Shown: positions 49,525 to 58,271, numbered from the stretch's first letter. The stretch: DNA of 64,000 nucleotides from JBCDCY01 sp039180875 (GCA_039180875.1 JBCDCY010000001.1:930001-994000), one strand, 5' to 3'. Made by a program: numbers and translations. The notes: generated from the letters alone by a model not told the origin.

Positions 49525-51021
49525 ATGTTCGAGACCCTGAGCGACCGTCTCTCCGGCGTTCTCGACCGGCTGACGAAGCAGGGGGCGTTGTCGGACGCCG
49601 ACGTCGCGACGGCGCTGCGCGAAGTGCGGGTGGCATTGCTGGAAGCCGACGTCTCCCTCCCCGTCGCGCGCGACTTCATCAAGACGGTGCAGGAGAAGGC
49701 GACGGGCCAGGCCGTGACGAAATCCGTCACCCCGGGCCAGCAGGTCGTGAAGATCGTGCACGATGCGCTGGTCGATGTACTGGCCGGCGACAATGCCGAG
49801 GCCGGCGCGCTTCGCATCGCCAGCCCGCCCGCGCCTATCCTGATGGTCGGCCTTCAGGGCTCGGGCAAGACCACCACCACCGGCAAGCTCGCCAAGCGCC
49901 TGACGGAGCGGGAGGGCAAGCGCGTGCTGATGGCCTCCCTCGACACGCGTCGGCCGGCCGCGATGGAGCAGCTTGCAGTCCTCGGCACCCAGGTGGGCGT
50001 CGACACCTTGCCGATCGTCGCTGGTCAGGATGCCGTGGCCATCGCCAAGCGGGCCAAACAACAGGCGACGCTCGGCGGCTATGACGTGGTGATGCTGGAC
50101 ACCGCCGGCCGCCTCTCCATCGACGATGAATTGATGGCGGAGGTCGAGGCGGTGCGCGACGCGACCTCGCCCCATGAGACGCTGCTGGTGGTCGACGGCC
50201 TGACCGGTCAGGACGCGGTCAACACGGCGGAAAACTTCGACGGGCGGATCGGCATCTCCGGCGTTGTGCTCACCCGGATGGACGGCGATGGGCGTGGCGG
50301 TGCGGCGCTCTCCATGCGCGCGGTCACTGGCAAGCCGATCAAGTTCGTCGGCACCGGCGAAAAGCTCGACGCGCTCGAGGAGTTCCGCCCCGAGCGGATC
50401 GCCGGCCGCATCCTCGGCATGGGCGATATCGTCTCCCTGGTCGAGAAGGCCCAGGAGCAGATCGAGGCGGACGAGGCCGAGCGCATGATGAAGCGGTTCC
50501 AGAAGGGCCGCTTCGACATGAACGACCTCAAGGGCCAGCTCGAGCAGATGCAGAAGATGGGCGGTATGGAAGGCCTGCTCGGCATGATGCCGGGGGTGGG
50601 TAAGCTGAAGAAGCAGATGGATGAGGCCCAGATCGACGACAGCATCCTGAAGCGCCAGATCGCCCTCATCCAGTCCATGACGAAGGAGGAGAGGCGCAAG
50701 CCCGAGCTGATGAAGGCCAGCCGCAAGCGCCGGGTGGCAGCGGGCGCCGGCCAGGACGTCACTGCGGTCAATCAGTTGCTGAAGATGCACCGGCAGATGG
50801 CCGACACCATGAAACGCATGGGCAAGATGGGTAAAAAGGGCCTGATGCGCAGCCTCGGCGGTCTTTTCGGCGGCGGCATGCCGGGCCCCGGCGGCCCGGC
50901 CGGCGATCTGCCGGCGGGCGGCCCGGCCCTGCCACCCTCCGGCGGTCTGCCCGGCGGCTTGCCCGGGCTCGGCGGCCCGGCGCTCCCCAGTAACCTCTCG
51001 GGCTTTGGGAAGAAGAAGTGA
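49525..51021 (+). CDS. ffh: signal recognition particle protein Ffh
   Basis: 498-aa SRP54 GTPase. N domain (1-90), G domain with GLQGSGKTTTTGKLA (P-loop), LDTRRPAAMEQL, DTAGR and TRMDGDGRGGAAL, and a Met-rich M domain (about 300-450; MQKMGGMEGLLGMMPG, SRKRRVAAGAG). The last 60 residues are a Gly/Pro-rich tail. Binds signal sequences and 4.5S RNA for co-translational targeting. RBS TAGGAGG. No 4.5S RNA gene was seen nearby. Confidence 0.97.
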   Translation: MFETLSDRLSGVLDRLTKQGALSDADVATALREVRVALLEADVSLPVARDFIKTVQEKATGQAVTKSVTPGQQVVKIVHDALVDVLAGDNAEAGALRIASPPAPILMVGLQGSGKTTTTGKLAKRLTEREGKRVLMASLDTRRPAAMEQLAVLGTQVGVDTLPIVAGQDAVAIAKRAKQQATLGGYDVVMLDTAGRLSIDDELMAEVEAVRDATSPHETLLVVDGLTGQDAVNTAENFDGRIGISGVVLTRMDGDGRGGAALSMRAVTGKPIKFVGTGEKLDALEEFRPERIAGRILGMGDIVSLVEKAQEQIEADEAERMMKRFQKGRFDMNDLKGQLEQMQKMGGMEGLLGMMPGVGKLKKQMDEAQIDDSILKRQIALIQSMTKEERRKPELMKASRKRRVAAGAGQDVTAVNQLLKMHRQMADTMKRMGKMGKKGLMRSLGGLFGGGMPGPGGPAGDLPAGGPALPPSGGLPGGLPGLGGPALPSNLSGFGKKK

Positions 51022-51557
51022 CGATCGTGGGCGAGAGCGTGACCCGCATCCCGACGCTGGAAAGCGATCGGCTGCGCCTGCGCGCGCCCTTGCCGGACGA
51101 TTTCGAGCCCTACGCCGCGTTCTGCGCCTCCGATCAATCCAGGTTGGTCGGTGGACCTTACAATCGCGATCAGGCCTGGAACCGCTTCATCGCGGTGGCC
51201 GGGCAATGGGCGCTCCGCGGCTTCGGCCGCTGGATCGTCGCCGAGCGGGAGAGCGACGCGCCCCTCGGTGTCGTCGGCCTCTTCTACCCCAACGACTGGC
51301 CGGAGCCGGAGATCGCCTGGACCGTCTTCGCCGAGGCCGAGGGGCGCGGGATCGCCCACGAAGCCGCCCTGATGTCGCGCCGCTACGCCTACGAGGTGGC
51401 CGGCTGGGCGACCGCGGTCAGCTGCATCGCGCCGGACAACCCCCGCTCCCAGGCGCTCGCCCGCCGCCTGGACGCGGTGGAGGACGGTCTGTTTGAACAT
51501 CCAGAGTACGGCCCCCTCGCCATCTGGCGCCACCCGGGGCCGGAGGCGGCGACGTGA
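51018..51557 (+). CDS. GNAT acetyltransferase, tandem copy 1
   Basis: 179-aa RimJ/RimL-type GNAT: TLESDRLRLRAPLPDDF, a pocket segment GQWALRGFGRWIVAE, the CoA loop AEAEGRGIAHEAALM and NPRSQALARRLDAVE. GTG start in a GTGA overlap with the ffh stop. First of three tandem homologues with the same layout. Substrate unknown. Confidence 0.87.
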   Translation: MTIVGESVTRIPTLESDRLRLRAPLPDDFEPYAAFCASDQSRLVGGPYNRDQAWNRFIAVAGQWALRGFGRWIVAERESDAPLGVVGLFYPNDWPEPEIAWTVFAEAEGRGIAHEAALMSRRYAYEVAGWATAVSCIAPDNPRSQALARRLDAVEDGLFEHPEYGPLAIWRHPGPEAAT

Positions 51558-52075
51558 CCCGGCTCGAAACCGAGCGCCTAATCCTGCGGGGCCCGCTTGC
51601 GGCAGACCTGCCGGCCTGGCTGGCGTTCTTTCTGAGCGCGCGCGCGATCTATGTCGGTGGCGGCCCGCGGATCGACGAGGGTCGGGCCTGGCGCGCCTTT
51701 GCCACGATCATCGGACACTGGACGATCAACGGCTGCGGACCCTTCGTGCTTGAGGATCGCGCCTCGGGCAGGGCGCTTGGCTCCGCCGGCCCTTGGTACC
51801 CGGCGCTCTGGCCGGAGAAGGAGCTCGGCTGGACGATCTGGAGGCCGGAAGCGGAGGGCCAGGGTTTGGCCCATGAGGCCGTCGTCGCCCTGCGCGCGCG
51901 CACCTACCGCGATCTCGGCTGGCCGACGGCGGTCAGCTACATCGATGCGCGCAACACTCGATCCATCGCGCTCGCCGAACGACTGGGTGCAGTCCGTGAC
52001 ACCACCGCGGAGGCCCCACCGGACGACGACCCGACCCTCGTCTACCGCCACCCCGCGCCGGAAGTGCTGCAATGA
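51554..52075 (+). CDS. GNAT acetyltransferase, tandem copy 2
   Basis: 173-aa GNAT: TRLETERLILRGP, GHWTINGCGPFVLED, ELGWTIWRPEAEGQGLAHEAV and YIDARNTRSIALAERLGA. Ends in VYRHPAPEVLQ, nearly identical to the end of copy 3. GTG start in a GTGA overlap. Confidence 0.87.
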   Translation: MTRLETERLILRGPLAADLPAWLAFFLSARAIYVGGGPRIDEGRAWRAFATIIGHWTINGCGPFVLEDRASGRALGSAGPWYPALWPEKELGWTIWRPEAEGQGLAHEAVVALRARTYRDLGWPTAVSYIDARNTRSIALAERLGAVRDTTAEAPPDDDPTLVYRHPAPEVLQ

Positions 52076-52578
52076 TCGTGCTCGAGACCGAACGCCTGAT
52101 CCTGCGCCGGCCGAAGCCGGAGGATCAGGAGCGCTACATCGCCTTCATCATGTCCGACCGCGCCCGCTTCGTCGGGCAGGAGACGTCGCGGTTTGCGGCC
52201 TGGAAGTGCTTTGCCGCAGAGGCTGGGCACTGGACGCTCCACGGCTACGGACCCTGGGCCGTCACCCTGAAAGGCTCGGACGAGACGCTGGGCCAGGTCG
52301 GCGTCTGGCATCCGGAGGGCTTTCCAGAGCGCGAGCTTGGCTGGCTCCTCTGGGCCGAGGCGGAGGGCAAGGGCATCGCCGCCGAGGCGGCCGCCGCCGC
52401 GCGCGACCATGACTACGGCACGCACGGCACGCGGCGGTTGGTCAGCTACATCCACCCCAGCAATGCGCGCTCGATCCGCGTGGCCGAGCGTCTGGGTGCC
52501 CGGCCCGATCCCGATGCGCCGAAGCTCGACGCCGACGGCCTCGTCTACCGCCACCCCGCGCCGGAGGAGCTGGCATGA
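52072..52578 (+). CDS. GNAT acetyltransferase, tandem copy 3
   Basis: 168-aa GNAT: LETERLILRRPKPED, GHWTLHGYGPWAVTL, ELGWLLWAEAEGKGIAAEAA and YIHPSNARSIRVAERLGA, ending VYRHPAPEELA. Closest to copy 2. ATGA overlaps at both ends couple it to copy 2 and to the chorismate mutase gene. Confidence 0.87.
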   Translation: MIVLETERLILRRPKPEDQERYIAFIMSDRARFVGQETSRFAAWKCFAAEAGHWTLHGYGPWAVTLKGSDETLGQVGVWHPEGFPERELGWLLWAEAEGKGIAAEAAAAARDHDYGTHGTRRLVSYIHPSNARSIRVAERLGARPDPDAPKLDADGLVYRHPAPEELA

Positions 52579-52886
52579 ACGACCGGGCCGACAGCGCCGA
52601 AAGCGCCCGCGCGGCCGAGCTCTTGGCCGAGCATCGCGGGGCGATAGACAATCTCGACGCGATCCTGGTCTATGCATTGGCGGAGCGGTTCAAGCGCACC
52701 AAGGCGGTGGGCAAGCTCAAGGCCGAGCATGACCTGCCCCCTTCCGACCCGGCGCGGGAGGAGGCGCAGATCGCCCGCCTCAAACGCCTGTCGGCCGATG
52801 CCGACCTCGACCCCGTCTTCACCCAGAAGTTCCTGAAGTTCGTGATCGCGGAGGTCATCCGCCATCACGAGCAACTGCAACGATAG
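52575..52886 (+). CDS. chorismate mutase (AroQ type)
   Basis: 103-aa all-helical chorismate mutase converting chorismate to prephenate. RGAIDNLDAILVYALAERFKRTKAVGKLKAEHDLPPSDPAREEAQI carries the expected Arg/Lys/Asp/Glu active-site residues. A stand-alone, monofunctional form, located between ffh-linked GNAT genes and rpsP, as is usual in Rhodobacterales. Confidence 0.93.
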   Translation: MNDRADSAESARAAELLAEHRGAIDNLDAILVYALAERFKRTKAVGKLKAEHDLPPSDPAREEAQIARLKRLSADADLDPVFTQKFLKFVIAEVIRHHEQLQR

Positions 52887-52917
52887 GGCGCCGCACGCGC
52901 CCGATAAGGAGACCACG

Positions 52918-53445
52918 ATGGCCATCAAGATCCGACTTTCCCGCGGCGGCTCGAAAAAGCGCCCGTTCTATCGCATCGTCGCGGCTGACAGCCGGATGCC
53001 GCGCGACGGCCGCTTCCTCGAGCGGCTCGGCACCTACAATCCGCTCCTGCCCAAGGACAGCGAGGAGCGGGTGAAGATGGATGTCGAGCGCATCCAGCAC
53101 TGGCTCTCGAAAGGTGCCCAGCCGACCGACCGCATCCAGCGCATGCTGGAGGCCGCCGGGCTGATGGAGAAGACCGAGCGGGCCAACCCGAAGAAGGGCG
53201 AGCCGGGCAAGAAGGCCAAGGAACGCGCCGAGGAGCGGGCCCAGAAGGCCGCCGACGCGGCGGAGGCCGAGAAAGCCGCCGAGGCCGCGCCGGTGGAGGC
53301 TCCCGCCGAAGAGGCCCCGGCCGAGGAAACGCCGGCCGAAGAGACCACCGCCGAAGCCCCGGCCGAGGAGGCAGCGGCCGAAGAGACGCCAAGCGACGCG
53401 TCCGCCGACGAGGAGGCCGCGAAGAAGGAGGCCGCGGCCGAATAG
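52918..53445 (+). CDS. rpsP: 30S ribosomal protein S16 with long acidic tail
   Basis: 175 aa. Residues 1 to about 80 are canonical S16 (MAIKIRLSRGGSKKRPFYRIVAADSRMPRDGRF, RIQHWLSKGAQPTDRI). The remaining ~95 residues are a low-complexity tail: first Lys/Glu/Ala helical repeats, then about ten Pro-Ala-Glu-Glu units. Bacterial S16 is usually 80-100 aa; alphaproteobacterial forms carry shorter extensions. RBS AAGGAG. Confidence 0.96.
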   Translation: MAIKIRLSRGGSKKRPFYRIVAADSRMPRDGRFLERLGTYNPLLPKDSEERVKMDVERIQHWLSKGAQPTDRIQRMLEAAGLMEKTERANPKKGEPGKKAKERAEERAQKAADAAEAEKAAEAAPVEAPAEEAPAEETPAEETTAEAPAEEAAAEETPSDASADEEAAKKEAAAE

Positions 53446-53461
53446 GCCGCCGCGGGCATCC

Positions 53462-53983
53462 ATGGCGGAGCGGGTCTGCATCGGGGCGATCGCCGGCGCC
53501 TTCGGCGTCCGCGGCGAGGTGCGGCTGAAAAGCTTCTGCACCCTGCCCGAGGATCTCGGCGCCTACGGCCCGGTGGAGAGCGAGGACGGCGCCCGACGCT
53601 TCGAGATCTCGGCCCTGCATCCGATCAAGGCGGGCCTCGCCGGCCGGCTCTCCGGCATCGCCACTCGGGAGGCGGCGGAGGCTCTGAAGGGCACGCGGCT
53701 CTACGTCGACCGGGACCGCCTGCCGCACCCGGCCGACGATGAGTTCTACCACGCCGACCTGATCGGCCTCACGGTGCAGGATCCCGGCGGCGCGGCCCTC
53801 GGCCGGGTCGAGGCGGTGCACGACCACGGCGCCGGCGATCTGCTGGAGGTGCGCGTTGCCGGCGTGCGGGAGACGGTGCTGCTGCCCTTCACCCGCGAGG
53901 TGGTGCCGACCGTCGACCTGGCCGCCCGCCGCCTGATCGCCGATCCGCCCGCCGGCCTTCTTCCGGAGCCCGCCGATGGCTGA
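53462..53983 (+). CDS. rimM: 16S rRNA processing protein RimM
   Basis: 173-aa ribosome maturation factor for the 30S head; binds S19. N-terminal barrel VCIGAIAGAFGVRGEVRLKSF and C-terminal PRC-barrel EFYHADLIGLTV, LLPFTREVVPTVDL. Overlaps the next gene by 8 bp. Confidence 0.95.
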   Translation: MAERVCIGAIAGAFGVRGEVRLKSFCTLPEDLGAYGPVESEDGARRFEISALHPIKAGLAGRLSGIATREAAEALKGTRLYVDRDRLPHPADDEFYHADLIGLTVQDPGGAALGRVEAVHDHGAGDLLEVRVAGVRETVLLPFTREVVPTVDLAARRLIADPPAGLLPEPADG

Positions 53984-54503
53984 TCCCTTCGCCCATGCCG
54001 TGGTCTTCGGCGGCACCGGGATGCTCGCCGATGCGACGCGGCACCTGGCCGGCCTCGCGGGGCAGCTCACCCTGCTCGCCCGCCGGCCCGCGCCGCTGGC
54101 GATGGAGCTTGGCGCCGTGCCGCTGCCGGTGGACTGGGCGGATCCCGACGCGACCCGGGCCGTCATCGCCGGCATCGCGCCGGCGCCAGACCTTGTGCTC
54201 TCCTGGCTGCATGATGAGGCGGTCTGGCTCGCCGCGCCGCTCGAGGCGCTGTTGCCCGCCGGCGGCCGGTCGATCCGAGTGCATGGCGCGGCCTCCCGCG
54301 ATCCGGCCCGGCAGGCCGAGCGCGATCCGAACCCGCGGCCCGATGTCCGGCGCCAGACGGTGATCCTCGGCTGGCAGCAGGTGGAGACCGGCACCCGCTG
54401 GCTGACCGACGACGAAGTCAGCGCCGGCGCGATCGCGGCCATTGAGGATGCGGAGGCGACGCGGATCGTCGCCGGCACCCTCGACGGCCCGATGCCGGAA
54501 TGA
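53976..54503 (+). CDS. short Rossmann-fold (SDR-like) protein between rimM and trmD
   Basis: 175 aa with a dinucleotide-binding start (HAVVFGGTGMLADATRHLAG) and a short SDR-like core; the YxxxK catalytic pair is not apparent, so it may bind NAD(P) or another nucleotide without acting as a standard dehydrogenase. Overlaps rimM by 8 bp and trmD by ATGA, so it is tightly embedded in the ribosomal operon. Function unknown. Confidence 0.72.
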   Translation: MADPFAHAVVFGGTGMLADATRHLAGLAGQLTLLARRPAPLAMELGAVPLPVDWADPDATRAVIAGIAPAPDLVLSWLHDEAVWLAAPLEALLPAGGRSIRVHGAASRDPARQAERDPNPRPDVRRQTVILGWQQVETGTRWLTDDEVSAGAIAAIEDAEATRIVAGTLDGPMPE

Positions 54504-55363
54504 GCACGCCGCCCAAATCCTATGGGCGGAAAACGATCCGGGCCTCGGTCCAGCCGCGCGATCTGCTGGCCGAGGGCGCGGCCCGGCCCTGCGCCTGGCA
54601 GGCGCGGGTCCTGACGCTCTACCCCGAGATGTTTCCGGGCACCCTCGGCCAGTCCCTCCTCGGTCGGGCGCTGGCGGAGGGGCTTTGGCGGCTCGAGGTG
54701 ACCGATATCCGGCAGTTTGCGACGGACAAGCACCGCACTGTCGACGACACGCCGGCCGGCGGCGGGCCGGGCATGGTGCTGCGCCCCGATGTCGTCGCCC
54801 GGGCCATCGACGCGACGGCTGAGGGGGCGGAGGATTGGCCGCGCCTGCTGCTCTCTCCCCGCGGCCGGCCCTTCGATCAGGCGATGGCGCGGCGCCTCGC
54901 CGCCGGCCCCGGTGCGATCCTGATCGCCGGCCGGTTCGAGGGGGTGGACGAGCGTGTGATCGAGGGTCGCGACCTGACCGAGATCTCGCTCGGCGATTTC
55001 GTCCTGACGGGCGGAGAGATCGCCGCCCAGGCCTTGATAGACGCCACCGTCCGCCTTATACCCCGCGTGCTCGGGAACGCCTGTTCGACCGCGGACGAAA
55101 GTCATGAGCGCGGCCTGCTGGAGCACCCGCACTACACACGGCCCCAAGTCTGGGAGGGGCGGCAGGTGCCGGAGGTTCTCCTCTCCGGCCACCACGCGCG
55201 GATCGCCGAATGGCGGCTCGCCCAGGCAAAGCGGCTGACGAAGGAACGACGTCCCGACCTCTGGCGGGCCTACGGGGACCCGGCGGGAGAGGCAGAGCTC
55301 TCGGACGCGCAAAACACCGCCCAACGCGGGCCAGAAAAGGACCGGGTCGATGAACCTGATTGA
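54500..55363 (+). CDS. trmD: tRNA (guanine-N1)-methyltransferase
   Basis: 287-aa SPOUT methylase forming m1G37 in tRNA. The SPOUT core starts near RVLTLYPEMFPGTLG; DDTPAGGGPGMVLRPDV, IAGRFEGVDERVIE, EISLGDFVLTGGE and GLLEHPHYTRP (knot and SAM site) are intact. About 34 residues precede the normal start, so a later start or an N-terminal extension is possible. Overlaps rplS by 14 bp. Confidence 0.95.
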   Translation: MSTPPKSYGRKTIRASVQPRDLLAEGAARPCAWQARVLTLYPEMFPGTLGQSLLGRALAEGLWRLEVTDIRQFATDKHRTVDDTPAGGGPGMVLRPDVVARAIDATAEGAEDWPRLLLSPRGRPFDQAMARRLAAGPGAILIAGRFEGVDERVIEGRDLTEISLGDFVLTGGEIAAQALIDATVRLIPRVLGNACSTADESHERGLLEHPHYTRPQVWEGRQVPEVLLSGHHARIAEWRLAQAKRLTKERRPDLWRAYGDPAGEAELSDAQNTAQRGPEKDRVDEPD

Positions 55364-55748
55364 GACGCTCGAGGCCGAGCAGATCGCCGAGCTCGGCAAG
55401 ACCATCCCCGATTTCGGACCTGGAGACACCGTGCGCGTCGGCTTCCGGGTGACCGAGGGCTCCCGCACGCGGGTGCAGAACTACGAAGGCGTGGTGATCG
55501 GCCGCAAGGGCGGCCGCGGCATCGGCGCCTCGTTCACCGTGCGCAAGATCAGCTTCGGCGAAGGGGTGGAGCGGGTCTTTCCGCTCTATTCCCCCAATAT
55601 CGACGCCATCACCGTGGTGCGCCGGGGCAAGGTCCGGCGGGCCAAGCTCTACTACTTGCGGTCGCGCCGCGGTAAGTCGGCCCGCATCGCCGAGCGCACC
55701 AGCCCCCGGACCAAATCGGGCGAGGGCGTGGCGAAGTCCGCCGAATAA
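55350..55748 (+). CDS. rplS: 50S ribosomal protein L19
   Basis: 132-aa L19: MNLIETLEAEQI, PGDTVRVGFRVTEGSRTRVQNYEGVVIGRK and RRGKVRRAKLYYLRSRRGKSARI. It sits at the 30S-50S interface. Starts inside the 3' end of trmD, so it is probably translationally coupled. Confidence 0.97.
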   Translation: MNLIETLEAEQIAELGKTIPDFGPGDTVRVGFRVTEGSRTRVQNYEGVVIGRKGGRGIGASFTVRKISFGEGVERVFPLYSPNIDAITVVRRGKVRRAKLYYLRSRRGKSARIAERTSPRTKSGEGVAKSAE

Positions 55749-55774
55749 GCTCTAAATTCACCGTATTTCGACAA

Positions 55775-55804
55775 TTGGCGGCCCTTGGGTCGCCAAATTT
55801 ATTT
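55775..55804 (+). terminator. terminator of the ribosomal-protein operon
   Basis: TTGGCGGCCC pairs with GGGTCGCCAA (one G-U), followed by ATTTATTTCC. Located 27 bp after rplS; a good rho-independent terminator. Confidence 0.8.
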
Positions 55805-55864
55805 CCGATCTATTGATGGTCCGGGGCGAATCTCGCTCCGCTAAGTTGTTTTGGGAGCGTACCG

Positions 55865-56842
55865 ATGGTCCTGTTCCAGTTCCGTGCAATCCTGCTGTCC
55901 TGCGCCGTGGCGCTGCGAACCGCACCGATCCTGTTCGTCGCCGCCGCCTTCTTCTACGCCCTGTCGCTGATCGAGAACGACTATGTCTTCTACGGCGTCG
56001 CGGGCGCCGGCGTGATCCCGATCCTGGGCATCACCGTGCTTTCGGGCCTGCGCGGCGGGCTGATGCAGATCGGCGCGACCACCGCGCCCCATCTCGGCCG
56101 CCTGGTGCGGGCGAGCGTGGTCGGCATGGCGATCTTCCTCGGCCTCACCGCCCTGGCGCTGGCCATCGCGGCGCTGCCGGTGGTGGGCTTCTGGATCATG
56201 CTCGGGCCGCCCGACACCCTTGCCCTGCTGCGCGACATGGTGCTGTTTCAGGAGGGGTCGTTCGACGCCGTGCTGGCGCGGCTCATGCTGAACGTGCCGG
56301 TCACCCTCGGCGGGGCCTGGATCATCGGCACCGGCGCCTACGCGGCGCTTGCCGTGCCGATCGCGGCGATGGCCGCCAACGTGGCGGAGCGCTCGCCCCG
56401 GCACGACGTCTCCTACGGCGCGTTTCGCCAGGGTAAGGTGCTGGCGCTGCTGAGCTTTCTGACGATCCTGCTGCCCGGCACCCAGCTCTGGCCGGCCCTG
56501 GCGGACGAGATACCGGCGCTGTTCGCGACCCTGGGCCAGATCCGGGAAGGCAGCTATATGCGGGCCTTCGACGAGGGGCTGCCGACGCTGTTCGCCCAGC
56601 TAAAGGCCCTGGATCAGGAGGCGCTGCTGGCCCTGCTGCACGTGCTCTGGGTGCCGTTCCTGCTCTGGGCCGGCGCGGCCGTCGCCTATGTCCGCACCGG
56701 GCACGACCTGGTGGTCGAGCAGGCCGAGGACGATCTGGCGTTGCTCGGGCCGGAGTACAGGGCGACTGATCTCAAGTCGCTGCGACGCAACCGCAACGCG
56801 GCCGCCAGCATGAACAACGCGGTCTATAGCATCGATACCTAG
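55865..56842 (+). CDS. multi-pass membrane protein of unknown function, copy 1
   Basis: 325 aa with about five or six hydrophobic helices: an N-terminal pair, IPILGITVLSGLRGGLMQIGATTAPHLGRL in a conserved loop, and further helices near 90-110, 145-165, 195-215 and 255-275. The C-terminal 50 residues are soluble. I recognise no family. It is paralogous to the gene 91 bp downstream. Confidence 0.75.
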   Translation: MVLFQFRAILLSCAVALRTAPILFVAAAFFYALSLIENDYVFYGVAGAGVIPILGITVLSGLRGGLMQIGATTAPHLGRLVRASVVGMAIFLGLTALALAIAALPVVGFWIMLGPPDTLALLRDMVLFQEGSFDAVLARLMLNVPVTLGGAWIIGTGAYAALAVPIAAMAANVAERSPRHDVSYGAFRQGKVLALLSFLTILLPGTQLWPALADEIPALFATLGQIREGSYMRAFDEGLPTLFAQLKALDQEALLALLHVLWVPFLLWAGAAVAYVRTGHDLVVEQAEDDLALLGPEYRATDLKSLRRNRNAAASMNNAVYSIDT

Positions 56843-56933
56843 GATGGTGGGTTGGCGATGCGGTTCGATCGCGCGACCGCATTGCTGCCACAGTAACGCG
56901 CCATGATCGCGCGAAATCGCGGGGGCAGACGAC

Positions 56934-57929
56934 ATGGTGGGATTTCTCGGGCGAAGCCTGTTGCTGAGCGTGCCGGTGGCGCTGCGCCTGCTGCCGATCA
57001 TCCTGTTGGTCGCGGCCTTCGCCTGGCTGTTCTTCAGCAATGTGGAGAACCCGATCCTGCTGCTTGCCGTTCTGTTCGGCGGGCTCTACCCGACCATGGC
57101 CTTTCTGGTCCTCTCGGGCATCCGCGCGGGCCAGATGCAGCTCCGCGTCACGACTGCCCCCAGCGCCAATGGCCTGCTGCGCGCGATCTTTCGCCTGATC
57201 TCCGCCAATTTCGGCCTTGCCCTCAACGTCTTCACCATCGCCCTGACGCCGGCCGTCGCCGTGTGGCTGCTGCTCGATGCGGAGGCACTGGCGCTCGTGC
57301 GCGCGGCCATCGGCCTCGACAGCATCGCGCTCTCGACGTTGTTGGAGCGGGCGGCGGCCAACTCCGTTCTGCTGACGGCCCTGGTCTGGGCAGCCGGGAC
57401 CGTCGCCTTCGCCTTGCTCGGCGTGCCGATGGCAGCGACCGCGGCCAATGCCGGCAGTAACCGTCCGAACCATGAGGTGATCTGGGGCATCGGCCGCCAG
57501 GCCGGCAAACTGGCCCTGCTGAGCGCGGTGTTCATCGGCCTGCCGCTGATGCTGTTTCACAGTGTGCGGATCTTCGTGATGCCGACAGACCTCGACCTCA
57601 CACCGCTTCTGCTGGCGCCGGAGGGCGATCCGGAGCAGGCGCTCGCCGCCCTCGATCCGTTGGTGGAGAGTGCGGCCGATGCGCTCCTCCTCCTCGCGGC
57701 CTTCGCGCTCTACCTGCTCTATCTGCCCTGCATCCTGATGGCGGGCCTGGCGCGGGCCTATCACGATACGGTGGCGGAGAACGAGGCGGAGCGTGCCGCG
57801 CGCTGGGACGAGATCCTGGAGGGGCATCCGACGATCGACGATCTGCACGAGCTTCGGGTGCGGCGCCAGGGCGTAGCTTCGGCGGTCGAGGTCTATGTGC
57901 CGGAGCGGCCGCAGGGCGCGGGCTCGTAA
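56934..57929 (+). CDS. multi-pass membrane protein of unknown function, copy 2
   Basis: 331 aa, same layout as copy 1: VALRLLPIILLVAAF aligns with VALRTAPILFVAAAF, and VLSGIRAGQMQLRVTTAPSANGLLRA with VLSGLRGGLMQIGATTAPHLGRLVRA; LLGVPMAATAAN aligns with ALAVPIAAMAAN. Overall identity looks low, so the duplication is old. No catalytic motif. It ends 120 bp before rpmE. Confidence 0.75.
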   Translation: MVGFLGRSLLLSVPVALRLLPIILLVAAFAWLFFSNVENPILLLAVLFGGLYPTMAFLVLSGIRAGQMQLRVTTAPSANGLLRAIFRLISANFGLALNVFTIALTPAVAVWLLLDAEALALVRAAIGLDSIALSTLLERAAANSVLLTALVWAAGTVAFALLGVPMAATAANAGSNRPNHEVIWGIGRQAGKLALLSAVFIGLPLMLFHSVRIFVMPTDLDLTPLLLAPEGDPEQALAALDPLVESAADALLLLAAFALYLLYLPCILMAGLARAYHDTVAENEAERAARWDEILEGHPTIDDLHELRVRRQGVASAVEVYVPERPQGAGS

Positions 57930-57963
57930 GTCCGGCCCGTCGGGGCGGGCGCAACCAGAGCCC

Positions 57964-57992
57964 TTGCCGCGCGCCACCGCTTGGCGTATACG
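57964..57992 (+). promoter_or_regulatory. promoter of rpmE
   Basis: TTGCCG (57964-57969), 17 bp, TATACG (57987-57992), about 58 bp before the L31 start. The same bases include GCCGCGCG/CGCGCGGC (57966-57973, 57991-57998), an inverted repeat spanning the promoter that could be an operator. Confidence 0.5.
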
Positions 57993-58049
57993 CGCGGCGC
58001 TGAGGGTGCGGCCCGACGAACGGCCGCCAGGAGTGGGAGCACGAGGCGC

Positions 58050-58271
58050 ATGAAGGCGGATATCCATCCCGAATACCACGAGATCGACGTCAAGCTGACG
58101 GACGGCACGGTGGTGAAGATGCGCTCGACCTATGGCGATGCCGGGGCGACGCTGACACTCGACATCGACCCGTCCTCGCACCCGGCCTGGACCGGCGGCT
58201 CGGCCCGCCTGATGGACACCGGCGGCCGCGTCTCCAAGTTCCAGAAGAAGTACGAGGGCCTCGGCTTCTGA
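58050..58271 (+). CDS. rpmE: 50S ribosomal protein L31, cysteine-free form
   Basis: 73-aa L31: MKADIHPEYHEIDVKLTDGTVVKMRSTYG, PSSHPAWTGG and TGGRVSKFQKKY. The CxxC zinc motifs of the zinc-binding form are absent, as is usual in this lineage. The ATG at 58050 follows GAGG. Confidence 0.95.
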   Translation: MKADIHPEYHEIDVKLTDGTVVKMRSTYGDAGATLTLDIDPSSHPAWTGGSARLMDTGGRVSKFQKKYEGLGF

